64,000 nt of DNA from Clostridium sp. BNL1100. Lineage in GTDB: Bacteria; Bacillota; Clostridia; Acetivibrionales; DSM-1351. The DNA lies in contig NC_016791.1 in the NCBI RefSeq assembly GCF_000244875.1, positions 2,299,001 to 2,363,000 of the forward strand, given 5' to 3'. The notes under the pieces are model-generated. The model was not told the origin of the DNA, did no database searches, and was given only the letters and a program-made list of their open reading frames with translations. The position numbers and the translations under genes are program-made. Shown piece by piece: positions 19,748 to 29,106 of the stretch (position 1 is its first letter; each line of letters starts with the position of its first letter).

Positions 19748-20446
19748 TTAAGATTCAGTTTCAACACTGCCTTCAGTAGCTGCCAATTGGTCTTTTGCCA
19801 ACTGATACTGTTCTCTGGCCATGTCGATTAATTTTGGATTACTTCTTGCTCCACTGGAGGAAACAATTCTGCTGAACCAAAGTACTGATTCATTGAGTTT
19901 CCCAATTCGTCTGTATAGCTCTGCTATTATGTACATACAAGTGTATTCGTCAAGTTTGTCCAGCGGAAACCGCTCTTTTTGATACGCTTCATTGTAAGCT
20001 TCTACCGCAAAAGTTAGAAAATCTATTTCCTTTTTATCCTCTTTTGCTCTGTAAAGCCAAGCAATTCTAAGACAAACTTTAGCTATTTCACTGCTTTTGG
20101 CCTTTCTTACCTGAAGATTAAAAAGAGCAAGTTTAAATGCTTCCAAAGCATTATCAACATCTCTTTCACCTAAAAAGCTTCTTCTGGTCCAATGGCTGGA
20201 AATCTTATCTCGTATTACAGGAATGTCCCTTGTAAATATATTATCAAACTTATCCTGCAACGCTGCATAACCGCAATTTTCGCAGACCCAGACATCGTAG
20301 AATAGTACATTAATACCTTCATAATATACACACAAGTCCGTATCTCTGGATTTTACTCTGCACCCTTTTGTCTTGACTTTGGTGACCTCAATTTCCCTGT
20401 TACAAACAGGACATATAACTTTTTTGTTGTAAAGTAAATCATTCAT
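19748..20446 (-). CDS. DUF2225 protein: zinc-ribbon plus TPR-like helices
   Basis: Cytoplasmic protein of 232 aa. Two CxxC pairs (CPVCNREI near residue 12, CENCGYAA near 55) suggest one bound zinc. The rest, 75-225, is alpha-helical and TPR-like, with repeated ALFNLQ/AVEAYNEAY/LYRRIGKLNESVLWFSRIV elements, as in DUF2225 proteins of Firmicutes. No enzyme motif is visible; the function of the family is unknown to me. AGGGG eight bases before the ATG serves as SD. It is monocistronic, with a terminator 25 bases downstream and a 348-base gap to thiI upstream. Confidence 0.8.
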   Translation of the reverse strand: MNDLLYNKKVICPVCNREIEVTKVKTKGCRVKSRDTDLCVYYEGINVLFYDVWVCENCGYAALQDKFDNIFTRDIPVIRDKISSHWTRRSFLGERDVDNALEAFKLALFNLQVRKAKSSEIAKVCLRIAWLYRAKEDKKEIDFLTFAVEAYNEAYQKERFPLDKLDEYTCMYIIAELYRRIGKLNESVLWFSRIVSSSGARSNPKLIDMAREQYQLAKDQLAATEGSVETES

Positions 20447-20794
20447 GGCAATACCCCTAGTCTTTTTAATCAGTCAATTTCCCTAATTCATAAGTTTTTT
20501 TGTACACAGCATTCTCCTATGACAGGCTTATAAATATCTGTACTAATTTTTTAACTATTTATTTTGCCGCCCTTATCATTATATGATTTTTCTATATATT
20601 ATTACTTTTCAATCTTTACTCAATTATAGACAATTTTCAAGCATGCTAAAAAATTGTTATAAAATAGTGATACCCGGATTTATATCTTTGTTAAAGATAT
20701 TTTACCATAATTATAAATGTATGTGGGTCTTTTGCAAAAAAATCACCATATTTTCATTATTTCCTATCAAATGTCTTAATCTATTCATATAAAT
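20447..20794. other. Intergenic stretch without gene
   Basis: 348 bases between thiI and the DUF2225 gene, very AT-rich. The only structure I see is a perfect 8-bp hairpin (20682-20700, ATATCTTT-GTT-AAAGATAT) that could end thiI transcription weakly. No credible ORF or clear promoter was found, though the DUF2225 promoter must lie here. Confidence 0.5.
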
Positions 20795-21970
20795 TTATGG
20801 CTTTATAATAATTACTTCGGTATTTTCAACTGCAGTATTTATAAGCGGCTCAAAATCAACAACTGACTCGGACTTTAGTATTTTCTCAAGCTTTGGCTTG
20901 GTTTGAGGGTGTTTTGCAACAAACACGGTACAGCAATCTTCATACGGAAGTACTGAAGTATCAAAAGTTTCAATTCTCCGTGCTATATCCACCACTTCGA
21001 CCTTGTCCATACCAATCAGTGGCCTGAATACAGGCATATTTACAGCGGCATCCGTACAGTAAAGACTCTGCATGGTCTGACTGGCAACCTGTCCCATACT
21101 TTCCCCGGTAATAAGTGCCATGGCATTTACTTTTTCAGCTATTTGCTCGGCAATCTTCATCATAATCCTTCGCATAATAATGGTAAGTTGCTCTTCAGGA
21201 CAATTGTCGTTGATTTTAAGTTGTATCTCTGTAAATGGAACAACATGAAGCCGGATTTTACCACAGTATTGAGCCATAATCTGAGCCAGATCAATTACTT
21301 TTTGCTTTGCTCTTTCACTAGTATAAGGGTAGCTATAAAAATGTATTGCTTCAATCTCCACACCTCTTTTACCCATCATCCATCCTGCTACAGGACTGTC
21401 AATTCCTCCTGAAAGAAGCAGAAGTGCTTTACCGTTTGACCCAAGAGGCATTCCGCCCTGTGCCTTTAGTGTTTCAGAATAAATATAAGTGCTTTCTCTT
21501 ACTTCAAGATAAAGTATAAAATCAGGATTTTTAACATCAACAGATAATCCTTCAATATTTTCTAATATAAAGCCTCCAACATCCGCACTGATTTCAGGCG
21601 ACTGCATGGGAAACCTTTTGTTACCTCTTTTAGTCTCAACCTTGAAAGTCTTGTATCCCTTTTCTTCTACTAGTTTAGATGCCATTTTAAGAGAAGTAGC
21701 CTTGATTGTCTCATATTCGGTTTCAATCTTCCAGACAGGGCTTACAGAAACAACACCAAATACCTTGGCTACCTTTGCAAGCACCGAATCAAAGTCATAG
21801 TTTTCTTCCTGAGGTTCAATGTAAATTCTGCCCTGAGACTTTATTACCTTGGCTTTTCCAAACTTAAAAATCGCACTCTTTATATTTCCAATAAGTTTAT
21901 CTTCAAAAACGGGCCTGTTTAAACCCTTTAGAATTATCTCGCCATAGCGTACCAATATTATATTATTCAT
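20795..21970 (-). CDS. thiI: tRNA 4-thiouridine synthetase
   Basis: Adenylates U8 of tRNA and inserts sulfur delivered by a cysteine desulfurase; it can also supply sulfur for thiazole in thiamine synthesis. 391 aa. An N-terminal ferredoxin-like/THUMP region (residues 1-165) precedes the PP-loop ATP pyrophosphatase domain, with LLSGGIDSPVAGWMM near 185 and the GESMGQVASQT segment. The C-terminal rhodanese domain of the E. coli protein is absent, as usual in Firmicutes; the Cys pair in YEDCCTVF lies near residue 345. The gene overlaps the cysteine desulfurase stop by four bases (ATGA) with GGAGG upstream, so the pair is translationally coupled and likely works together. Confidence 0.95.
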   Translation of the reverse strand: MNNIILVRYGEIILKGLNRPVFEDKLIGNIKSAIFKFGKAKVIKSQGRIYIEPQEENYDFDSVLAKVAKVFGVVSVSPVWKIETEYETIKATSLKMASKLVEEKGYKTFKVETKRGNKRFPMQSPEISADVGGFILENIEGLSVDVKNPDFILYLEVRESTYIYSETLKAQGGMPLGSNGKALLLLSGGIDSPVAGWMMGKRGVEIEAIHFYSYPYTSERAKQKVIDLAQIMAQYCGKIRLHVVPFTEIQLKINDNCPEEQLTIIMRRIMMKIAEQIAEKVNAMALITGESMGQVASQTMQSLYCTDAAVNMPVFRPLIGMDKVEVVDIARRIETFDTSVLPYEDCCTVFVAKHPQTKPKLEKILKSESVVDFEPLINTAVENTEVIIIKP

Positions 21971-23130
21971 CTCTTACCTCCACGTTTTATACTTATAATC
22001 GGAATAATTTCTTTGAGAGCCTCAATGGTTTCGTCCATTTCACATATATCGTTGGTGTGTGATAAACTGAAACGTATTGCACCGTCTATATACTTAGAAC
22101 TAACACCCATGGCTTTTAATACATGACTGTGATGTGTCTTACGTGAAGAACATGCCGAGCCTGTTGAAACAAATATATTTTTTTGTTCAAGGTGATGCAG
22201 CAGTACTTCCGATTTTAAATTTGGGAATGAAACATTTATAATGTACGGTGATGCACTATCGGGAGAGTTGACAACCGATTCCTCAAATGTTTCATTTACC
22301 CTTTTTACAAAATGGTTTCTAAGTTCATTTGTTTTTTTATAATTATCATCAAGCCTTGAAAATATAATTTCTGCTGCCATTCCAAAGCCGCAAATACCCG
22401 GTACATTTTCAGTACCCGACCTCAATGTAGATTCCTGGCCTCCGCCTATTAAAACAGGTTTCAATCTCACTCCTTTACGGATATACAACCCTCCAACACC
22501 TTTGGGACCGTGTATTTTATGAGAACTAATAGACATTAAGTCGATATTACAGGTTGACGGGTTAATCAGTGTTTTACCAAAAGCTTGAACCGCATCAACA
22601 TGAATTACAGCCTTGGGACACAGTTTATTTCTAAGATTACAAATTTCTTCTATTGGCTGTACAGAGCCCGTTTCATTGTTTGTATGAATCACACTTATTA
22701 TGGATGTTTCATCTGAAACAATATCCTTTAAAACATCCAATCTGATAACTCCGTTGTTATCAACAGGAATAAAATCTACTTTATATCCTTCCTGAGCTAA
22801 TTGCTTGTATACTTCTAAAACAGATGGATGTTCTATTTCACTTGTTATGACATGCTTACCTGCTCTCGGGTTTGCCTTCAGATAACCCAATATTGCCAGA
22901 TTATTTGATTCAGTTCCTCCTGATGTAAAGCAAATATCTTTTGAATCCACTTTTAAAGCCTCAGCAATCTGGCCTCTTGCTTTTTTTACCAGATTTTCTG
23001 ATTCGATACCTTTTGTATGTAAGGAAGAAGGGTTTCCGTAAAACTCCCTGCTTACTTTTGCAACATATTCAATAACTTCATCGTATGGCTTTGTGGTAGC
23101 ACTGTTATCGAGATAAATCTCACTGTTCAT
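21967..23130 (-). CDS. Cysteine desulfurase, NifS/IscS family
   Basis: PLP enzyme of 387 aa that takes sulfur from cysteine as an enzyme persulfide. The N-terminus YLDNSATTKP is typical; H101 stacks on PLP, D179 holds its pyridine nitrogen, K205 in SSHKIHGPKG forms the Schiff base and C327 in STGSACSSRKTHHS accepts sulfur. The short loop around the Cys fits the group II NifS/NifZ-like enzymes that serve ThiI. Operon partner thiI overlaps it by 4 bases, so its main job is probably tRNA thiolation. A promoter was not identified in the roughly 80 bases upstream. Confidence 0.94.
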   Translation of the reverse strand: MNSEIYLDNSATTKPYDEVIEYVAKVSREFYGNPSSLHTKGIESENLVKKARGQIAEALKVDSKDICFTSGGTESNNLAILGYLKANPRAGKHVITSEIEHPSVLEVYKQLAQEGYKVDFIPVDNNGVIRLDVLKDIVSDETSIISVIHTNNETGSVQPIEEICNLRNKLCPKAVIHVDAVQAFGKTLINPSTCNIDLMSISSHKIHGPKGVGGLYIRKGVRLKPVLIGGGQESTLRSGTENVPGICGFGMAAEIIFSRLDDNYKKTNELRNHFVKRVNETFEESVVNSPDSASPYIINVSFPNLKSEVLLHHLEQKNIFVSTGSACSSRKTHHSHVLKAMGVSSKYIDGAIRFSLSHTNDICEMDETIEALKEIIPIISIKRGGKR

Positions 23131-23214
23131 ATATAACCTCTCATAATTATAACTCGAGCAGTTTATCCCGAGTTATATACTGATTCAAATATATTATTAG
23201 TATATATTAATTTT

Positions 23215-23457
23215 TTATTGCTTTTGGTTATTTTCTTTTTGTTCTAGTTTCTTGCTTAGTTTCTTTAGCTGATCCTTTGTTATGTGTTCTTTCATAAAGT
23301 CCTGAATTGTAACACTACGGTATTCATCTACTTCATCAATACACCTTCCACAATCATCACAATGTTTTGTAGAATCAAGATCACATATATCACACTCACC
23401 GCAATCTATACATTCTCTGTCATATAGCTCACATTGGTCTTTCATTCTTACTTGCAC
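23215..23457 (-). CDS. Small Cys-rich metal-binding protein
   Basis: Protein of about 80 aa that I do not recognise. Its N-terminal half carries CIDCGECDICDLD and HCDDCGRC, giving nine Cys in all; this could bind zinc or an iron-sulfur cluster. The C-terminal half is charged, with the coiled-coil-like stretch KLSKKLEQKENNQ. Possible starts are TTG 23463, GTG 23457 and ATG 23445; GGAGG lies seven bases before GTG 23457, which is chosen. It follows the Ehr membrane complex after 46 bases in the same direction, so it could be a late operon member. The SD lies in the loop of a 7-bp hairpin. Confidence 0.65.
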   Translation of the reverse strand: MQVRMKDQCELYDRECIDCGECDICDLDSTKHCDDCGRCIDEVDEYRSVTIQDFMKEHITKDQLKKLSKKLEQKENNQKQ

Positions 23458-23478
23458 GATCAATCCTCCAAATCGTGC
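23454..23478 (-). promoter_or_regulatory. Hairpin presenting the SD of the Cys-rich gene
   Basis: GCACGAT (minus strand 23478-23472) pairs with ATCGTGC (23460-23454); the 11-base loop holds GGAGG, and the GTG start lies in the right arm. A second AAGGAGG lies just upstream of the stem. Translational control is possible. Confidence 0.45.
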
Positions 23479-23508
23479 TACCTCCTTCTAGCATAATATA
23501 TATAGAAC

Positions 23509-24309
23509 TTATAATCGTCCGATTGCTTTTAGTATACCATAAATTAATGCCTGAGGCCTAGGGGGGCAGCCCGGAATATATACATCTACTGGTAAAATCG
23601 TGTCAATCCCATTTCTACCTGCATAACTGTCCTTGAAAAGTCCACCACTGCAAGCACAGGCTCCTACGGCTACTACCAGTTTTGGGGATGGTGTCGCATT
23701 ATAGGTTTTGACCAATGCTTCTTCCATATTTCTTGAAACGCAGCCCGTCACCAGAAGCATATCTGCATGTCTGGGAGAGGCAACGAAGTGTATCCCAAAT
23801 CTTTCAATATCGTTATATGGCCCGTTAAGTGCCTGAATTTCATAATCACAACCATTACAAGAGCCGGCGTCAACCTCTCTGATATTAAGGCTTCTTCCAA
23901 ATTTCTTACCGACTTTTTCATTTAACTTTTTGCCAATCAGTTCATAATCAATACCATTTATTTCTTCATCTCTGACATATAAGGGTGCAGCTCTAAGCAA
24001 ATCTCTGCTTTTCTGAGCAAGCTCAAAATTATTGGATAATCTTACGGCCTGATTTGAACAGGCTTCTTCACAAAACTTACAAAATATACACTCATCAGCA
24101 TTTACTGCTGGAAATTTCTCTTTTTCGCCGTCCTTGTCAACCGAAACCACTGCCCCAGTGGGACAAGCAGAAATACATTTACCGCACCGTGTACATTTTG
24201 AATAATCAAATTCTGGAATACCTGTAATATACGTACTTTTTGTATTCTTTTTTGGATATTCTACAGTAACCGTACCATGCTGTATCATCTTTTTTACTAT
24301 GTTATACAT
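23509..24309 (-). CDS. Ehr/Hyf-type small subunit fused to 2[4Fe-4S] ferredoxin (HyfH-HyfI fusion)
   Basis: Peripheral electron-transfer subunit of 266 aa. Residues 35-90 hold two [4Fe-4S] motifs: C39-x2-C42-x2-C45-x3-C49 and C74-x2-C77-x2-C80-x3-C84, as in HyfH/NuoI. Residues 130-266 are NuoB/HycG-like: SCNGC (C151, C154), TGC190, GAC218-AC220 and PGC248PPRP, ligands for the proximal cluster N2. In E. coli Hyf these are two proteins; here one polypeptide carries the whole iron-sulfur chain. It is the last core gene of the complex, 23 bases after the large subunit, with SD AGGAGG. It probably transfers electrons from a soluble carrier, likely ferredoxin, to an unknown centre. Confidence 0.9.
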   Translation of the reverse strand: MYNIVKKMIQHGTVTVEYPKKNTKSTYITGIPEFDYSKCTRCGKCISACPTGAVVSVDKDGEKEKFPAVNADECIFCKFCEEACSNQAVRLSNNFELAQKSRDLLRAAPLYVRDEEINGIDYELIGKKLNEKVGKKFGRSLNIREVDAGSCNGCDYEIQALNGPYNDIERFGIHFVASPRHADMLLVTGCVSRNMEEALVKTYNATPSPKLVVAVGACACSGGLFKDSYAGRNGIDTILPVDVYIPGCPPRPQALIYGILKAIGRL

Positions 24310-24332
24310 TATTCCTCCTAATACGTGCAGTT

Positions 24333-25925
24333 TTATAAATCGTTTCCTGCATACGAGAGATTAAAGCTTTTATTTATTAACGGAAAGTCCGTCAAAGTAT
24401 TAGTATTCACCGCATGACAAAGAGCCGGCCAGTTACAGAAAGACGGTGTTCGTACTTTATAGCGGAAAATAGTATTATTCTCACCTGTCATTACAAAATG
24501 TATATTTTCGCCTCTGGGAGACTCTGTCATTCCAAAACCATAGGAATATGGCTTCAATTCTCCAATCTCAACAGACACAGGCCCCTCCTCCGGCATTTTT
24601 CCCAATACCTGCTTTATAATATTTATAGACTCCATTACTTCTTCTATTTTTACATTCATTCTGCAACTAACGTCACAATTACCATGTTCCGGAATATTAA
24701 ATTTAAGTTTTGAATATGCATCGTATGGGAATTCTTTTCTCACATCGGTTTTTACACTACTGGCTCTCCCTGCAGGCCCGACCACATTCAAATCTACCGC
24801 AATGGAATTTTCTAATATGCCAGTGTGCTCAACCCTATCTATAAACATTCCGTTATTTTTTATAATAGATACTGTTTCCTTAAATTCTTTATCCAGCTTG
24901 TTAATGCATTCCAGAATAATCTTCTCATTATTACGTATAAAGTCACGTCTTAAACCACCGGGTTTATTAGTATTTCTGAGAAATCTGCTGCCTGTAAGTT
25001 GTTCATTCAGAAGTTGTATCCATCTCCTCATCATTCCCAACTGGCCTGAAGGAAATATATAAGCCGTATCTACACATAGTCCTGATATATCCCCTAAATG
25101 ACCACATATACGTTCAAGTTCCGCAAATATTACTCTCGAATATGCTGCACGTTCCGGAATATATGTGATGCCATTTAGTTTTTCGATTGCATGGCAGAAA
25201 GCCAGTGAATTAGTAAATGTTTCATCCCCTGAAATTCTTTCAGAAAACAAAAGAGCCTTCATATAATGCTGGTTCTCACATAGCTTTTCAAGTCCACGGT
25301 GTACATAATATAGTTTTGCTTCAAGGTTTATTATTGGTTCCCCTGCCACACTGAATCGGAAATGGCCCGGCTCGATAATACCAGCATGAACAGGCCCCAC
25401 CGGCACTTCAAAAACACCCTTACCGGTAATAGTTGAAAATTCTAAATCCATTTGCTGAAACGGAAGATGTTTATTGGCTTTGAAGTCCCTTTTTAAAGGG
25501 TGAACGTTCAGAGGAAAATTTCCGTGGTGAACCAGCTCCCTGCTGTCAGGACATCCTTCAAAATCTATCCCATACATATCATGAATCTCACGTTCATACA
25601 AGCTTGCAGCCGGTACATCTAAAGCTATGGAATCGATCCTTGCTGAACCATCATTCTCAAGTTTCGAATACAGTGTAACTAGCGTATTTGACGATCTTAC
25701 CGCAAATGTATAATAAACAGTAAGCTTATTGTCAATTGGTGTAGTGTCATTTGCAAATAAATCAACAAGCACACATTCAATATTTTTATATACATTAATG
25801 CAGTCCTCCTTCACAGTGGAAGAAGAAATGCAGAAGTATACTTCATTTTCATTGATAAGCCTGCTTTCAAGTACATGAGTGGATAATAGTCTATTTATCG
25901 TATCAAATATAGCTTCCGAAACCAT
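24333..25925 (-). CDS. Ehr-type large subunit (NuoC-NuoD/HyfG-like) without NiFe cysteines
   Basis: Peripheral subunit of 530 aa. Residues 30-150 are NuoC-like (AASLYEREIHDMYGIDFEG) and 165-530 are NuoD/HycE-like (VPVGPVHAGIIEPGHFRF). In true [NiFe] hydrogenases the L1 motif reads ERxCGxCxxxH; here it is ERISGDETFTNS (229-240), without Cys. The C-terminal L2 motif DPCxxCxxR is replaced by FPLINKSFNLSYAGNDL (514-530), also without Cys. The NiFe site therefore cannot form. This fits the Ehr (energy-converting hydrogenase-related) complexes, intermediate between group-4 hydrogenases and complex I. The electron acceptor or substrate is unknown. It begins three bases after the stop of the HyfF-like gene. 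Confidence 0.88.
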   Translation of the reverse strand: MVSEAIFDTINRLLSTHVLESRLINENEVYFCISSSTVKEDCINVYKNIECVLVDLFANDTTPIDNKLTVYYTFAVRSSNTLVTLYSKLENDGSARIDSIALDVPAASLYEREIHDMYGIDFEGCPDSRELVHHGNFPLNVHPLKRDFKANKHLPFQQMDLEFSTITGKGVFEVPVGPVHAGIIEPGHFRFSVAGEPIINLEAKLYYVHRGLEKLCENQHYMKALLFSERISGDETFTNSLAFCHAIEKLNGITYIPERAAYSRVIFAELERICGHLGDISGLCVDTAYIFPSGQLGMMRRWIQLLNEQLTGSRFLRNTNKPGGLRRDFIRNNEKIILECINKLDKEFKETVSIIKNNGMFIDRVEHTGILENSIAVDLNVVGPAGRASSVKTDVRKEFPYDAYSKLKFNIPEHGNCDVSCRMNVKIEEVMESINIIKQVLGKMPEEGPVSVEIGELKPYSYGFGMTESPRGENIHFVMTGENNTIFRYKVRTPSFCNWPALCHAVNTNTLTDFPLINKSFNLSYAGNDL

Positions 25926-25928
25926 CAG

Positions 25929-27416
25929 CTAACCCCCAATTCCCAGTATTATATTGGTTGTATTGTCCATTAACTCTTTGAAAGGCGTCGGAATATATAT
26001 CCCTGCCAAAACCGTAATACATAAAAGAATAATAAGTACCGCCGGCCCGATAATATCCAGTTCCCCCTGTTTTATTTCAGGGTTGCTATTTTTACCATAA
26101 AACATTTTTCCCAACTGTTTTGTAAATCCGGCAAAAACCATTGAAAGAAATATTAAAAGCAAAGCCGTTACCAGGTATTTTTTTGAAAACAGTGTTCCCA
26201 CAACAGTATTAAATTCACTCATAAACACACCAAAAGGAGGCATACCGGTTATTGCAAAAGTACCAAGGACAAAAACAATTCCTGTTACAGGCATTGTTTT
26301 TATAAGACCATGAATACTGGAAATCTTTTTGGTGTGATGCTTTAAATAAACATTTCCCGTTGCCAGAAACAACATCAATTTTGTCATTGCGTGATTAAAG
26401 ATATGGTAAAGTGCCGCAAAAATGCTTACCGGCGTACAAATTCCAAGACCTAAAGCAATGATTCCCATATGTTCTATACTGGAATAAGCCAATATACGTT
26501 TATAGTCCTGCTGAACCAGTATGAATACAGCTGCGGTACCAATTGAAAGTATGCTCAGTAAAATCAGCAGATTTCCGGTGTAATTACTGCTTCCCAGACA
26601 TTTATTCACAATGGACATAACCCTTATTACCCCATACATTGCTGTATTGAGCAATACTCCGGATAAAAGTGCACTTACAGGGGAAGGTGCCTGGCTGTGA
26701 GCATCCGGAAGCCATGTATGCATAGGTGAAAAACCAACCTTTGTACCGAAACCTATTAATATAAAAATAAATGCGATTTTTAAAATACTCGGGTCAAGTG
26801 CAACCGCATATTTGATAAGATAACTCCAATCAAGTCCCGAAATCCTTGCTCCTCCCAATTTAACAGTTGACGAGTAAAACAGGAGTATAATTCCAAGCAG
26901 GGCAAACGCAATACCAACCGAGCAAATAATAAGGTACTTCCAAGCAGCTTCGATTGCACGCTTATTATTGTAAAAACCAACCAAAAACGCAGAAGCCAGA
27001 GTAGTGGCCTCAATTGAAATCCACATGACTCCCATATTACGAGTAGTTAAAGCCAATATCATTGACAGTACAAATGCATTGGATAATGAATAATATAACT
27101 TTAGCTTACCAATTGTAATAACCTTTTTCTTCAATTCCTGTCCAAAATAACTTATTGAGTAGAGAGAAACTAAAAAGAATGCCAGTGTAGTTATAAACAA
27201 TATGTAGCCGCTTAGTGAGTCCATATAGAAAAGATTTTTGAATAAACCAGAGCTTGCGATCACCTTGTTATTATTAATATCAATAAGTGAAAGGATTGAT
27301 ATTATCAGTAATCCTGCTGCCCCAATTAAATTTATAGCATGTATAAATAATTTATTTTTACTAATCCATACCAGCCCACCTGCCAGTACCGGTATAACTA
27401 TAAATGCCGGAATCAT
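25929..27416 (-). CDS. HyfF/NuoN-like antiporter membrane subunit
   Basis: Polytopic membrane protein of 495 aa with about 14 helices, of the Mrp-antiporter/NuoL-M-N family. The helix-7/8 signature KVGFSPMHTWLPDAHSQAPS is intact, including the conserved Lys and His thought to carry protons, and KRILAYSSIEHMG follows. It is one of two antiporter-like subunits in this operon (with 29107-31173), so the complex could couple redox to H+ or Na+ translocation. SD GGGAGG precedes ATG 27416 closely. Confidence 0.9.
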   Translation of the reverse strand: MIPAFIVIPVLAGGLVWISKNKLFIHAINLIGAAGLLIISILSLIDINNNKVIASSGLFKNLFYMDSLSGYILFITTLAFFLVSLYSISYFGQELKKKVITIGKLKLYYSLSNAFVLSMILALTTRNMGVMWISIEATTLASAFLVGFYNNKRAIEAAWKYLIICSVGIAFALLGIILLFYSSTVKLGGARISGLDWSYLIKYAVALDPSILKIAFIFILIGFGTKVGFSPMHTWLPDAHSQAPSPVSALLSGVLLNTAMYGVIRVMSIVNKCLGSSNYTGNLLILLSILSIGTAAVFILVQQDYKRILAYSSIEHMGIIALGLGICTPVSIFAALYHIFNHAMTKLMLFLATGNVYLKHHTKKISSIHGLIKTMPVTGIVFVLGTFAITGMPPFGVFMSEFNTVVGTLFSKKYLVTALLLIFLSMVFAGFTKQLGKMFYGKNSNPEIKQGELDIIGPAVLIILLCITVLAGIYIPTPFKELMDNTTNIILGIGG

Positions 27417-27441
27417 ATGCCCTCCCAGAAACTTAATTAAT

Positions 27442-28104
27442 TTAACCTTTTAAATGCTTTAGTTTGTTTACATCTATTGAATCAAACGTGCTATTAATTT
27501 TAAAAACAAATATGCCCATAATCAAAAACGCAGTTAATAAATCAAAGAAAAGACCAAGTTCAACAATCATCGGCATTCCATCAGTAGTCATCATTGCAGC
27601 CAGAAACAATCCATTTTCGATTACAAGAAATCCAATAATCTGTCCCAATGCCTTTTTTCTGCTTATCATGAAGAATAATCCAATCATCACAACGGATAAA
27701 GAATAAATAAGATAATTTTCTGTTGTGGGATTTGTAATACCTTCTACATTATGAACGACATACCAACAAAGAACAACCAGTCCGCAGCATATAAGCATTG
27801 AAATAGGAATATTTATAAAAAAATCCTTTTCTACCTTGTATTCCACCCTGTCGGAGGTTCTTCTCATAGCCATTGGAATTACTACTACTTTAAATACTAC
27901 AATCAACAAAAAAATAAAAATAACCTCATCGAACTTCTTTGTCTCAACCATACTTTTTACTGATATAATCAGTGAAATCAAAGCAAGTAGGAGTGACTGA
28001 AGTCTGAATGTTGTAATATAGGCATTTTGACGCTTATTTGCCACAAGCGTAAAAGACGAAATCAATATAAGAATTGCTAAAAGGTTTAAAGCATTATTGT
28101 ACAT
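27442..28104 (-). CDS. HyfE/NuoK-like membrane subunit
   Basis: Membrane protein of 220 aa with about seven helices. The C-terminal half (residues 130-205) resembles NuoK/MnhC: a Glu in FLVIENGLFLAAM is the likely proton-path residue. HyfE of hydrogenase-4 has the same extended N-terminus. GGAGG seven bases before ATG. It sits between the HyfC- and HyfF-like genes as in hyf operons. Confidence 0.85.
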   Translation of the reverse strand: MYNNALNLLAILILISSFTLVANKRQNAYITTFRLQSLLLALISLIISVKSMVETKKFDEVIFIFLLIVVFKVVVIPMAMRRTSDRVEYKVEKDFFINIPISMLICCGLVVLCWYVVHNVEGITNPTTENYLIYSLSVVMIGLFFMISRKKALGQIIGFLVIENGLFLAAMMTTDGMPMIVELGLFFDLLTAFLIMGIFVFKINSTFDSIDVNKLKHLKG

Positions 28105-28130
28105 TTATTTACCTCCATACCATATTGTTT

Positions 28131-29069
28131 TTATCTTAAAACAAAGCGGGTTAAAAAACCTAAAATAGCAATAATGAGAGCAATTGCAGCATAGTTGGGA
28201 AGACTGAAAAGCCTGAATTTGACTGTATTAATCTCAATAAAACCAACTAAAAAGGTAATTATTATTAATTTCAATAGATATATACCAAGTCCAACTAATA
28301 TATTTTCCATGTTTAAACCAACAGGAATTAATATGTTAGCCATAAATGTCATAAATACCAATTGCTTTATATATGTACCCATTTCAATAAAAGCCAGATG
28401 CCTACCCGAGTATTCCAAAGTCATTGCTTCGTGGACCATGGTAAGCTCAAGATGTGTTGAAGGGTCATCAACCGGAATCCTAGATGACTCTGCAATCATT
28501 ACCATCAGCATGGCTGCAAACAACAATATATTTATTGTTGAAAAAGTACTAGAGCTGTTATTTACTGCATAATCATATATTGAAAAAACACTTGTTGAAG
28601 CAATCTCTGGGTTTGCGCCTACTGTAATAATAATAAGAAAGAGCGCAGGTTCAACCAAAGCTGAAACCAGCAATTCCCTACTGCTTCCCATACCTCCGAA
28701 GGTACTTCCGGTGTCCAGCCCTGCCAAAGCCATAAAAATACGTCCGGCTACCAAAAGATAAACTATTACCAGAAGATCAGTATAAAAGGAAAACCCTTTA
28801 AACTGGTATACTATAGGCAAGCACATAGCTGCAGCAAGGGAAGTTATAAAATAAACATATGGTGCCACATTGTAAATCCATGAAGAAGTGCTTGATATCA
28901 CCAAATCTTTTTTTAATAGCTTTATCAGATCATAATAGGGTTGAAAAATTGAAGCACCTATTTTATGCTGTATTTTTGATTTGATTTTCCTTATTACTCC
29001 GGTAAATAGCGGAGCTATTAAAAGTATAAAAAACATTTGAAAAATAAACTTTAATATTGACACAAACAT
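28131..29069 (-). CDS. HyfC/NuoH-like membrane subunit
   Basis: Membrane subunit of 312 aa with eight helices, linking the peripheral arm to the antiporter subunits. KSKIQHKIGASIFQPYYDLIKL matches the HycD/EchB/NuoH quinone-chamber region, and SRIPVDDPSTHLELTMVHEAM is the conserved acidic loop facing the large subunit. The open frame extends to 29153 into the upstream gene, but the AAGGA SD before ATG 29069 and the family N-terminus set the start. It follows the HyfB-like gene by 37 bases. Confidence 0.9.
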   Translation of the reverse strand: MFVSILKFIFQMFFILLIAPLFTGVIRKIKSKIQHKIGASIFQPYYDLIKLLKKDLVISSTSSWIYNVAPYVYFITSLAAAMCLPIVYQFKGFSFYTDLLVIVYLLVAGRIFMALAGLDTGSTFGGMGSSRELLVSALVEPALFLIIITVGANPEIASTSVFSIYDYAVNNSSSTFSTINILLFAAMLMVMIAESSRIPVDDPSTHLELTMVHEAMTLEYSGRHLAFIEMGTYIKQLVFMTFMANILIPVGLNMENILVGLGIYLLKLIIITFLVGFIEINTVKFRLFSLPNYAAIALIIAILGFLTRFVLR

Positions 29070-29106
29070 ATTAACAATCCTTTTTATTGTTGATAAATTT
29101 TTATAA

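Noticed and set aside
20447-20794. Hidden gene in the thiI-DUF2225 gap
   Set aside because: The only long frame (20583-20792) is AT-rich, has no SD and looks random.
24333-25925. Frameshift or truncation as the reason for missing NiFe cysteines
   Set aside because: The subunit is full length, both motif regions are aligned with intact flanks, and the 23 bases after the stop contain no displaced Cys codons.
28195-28572. Plus-strand ORFs opposite the Ehr genes and other conserved genes
   Set aside because: They mirror transmembrane or conserved coding regions on the other strand and lack SD sequences and family motifs.
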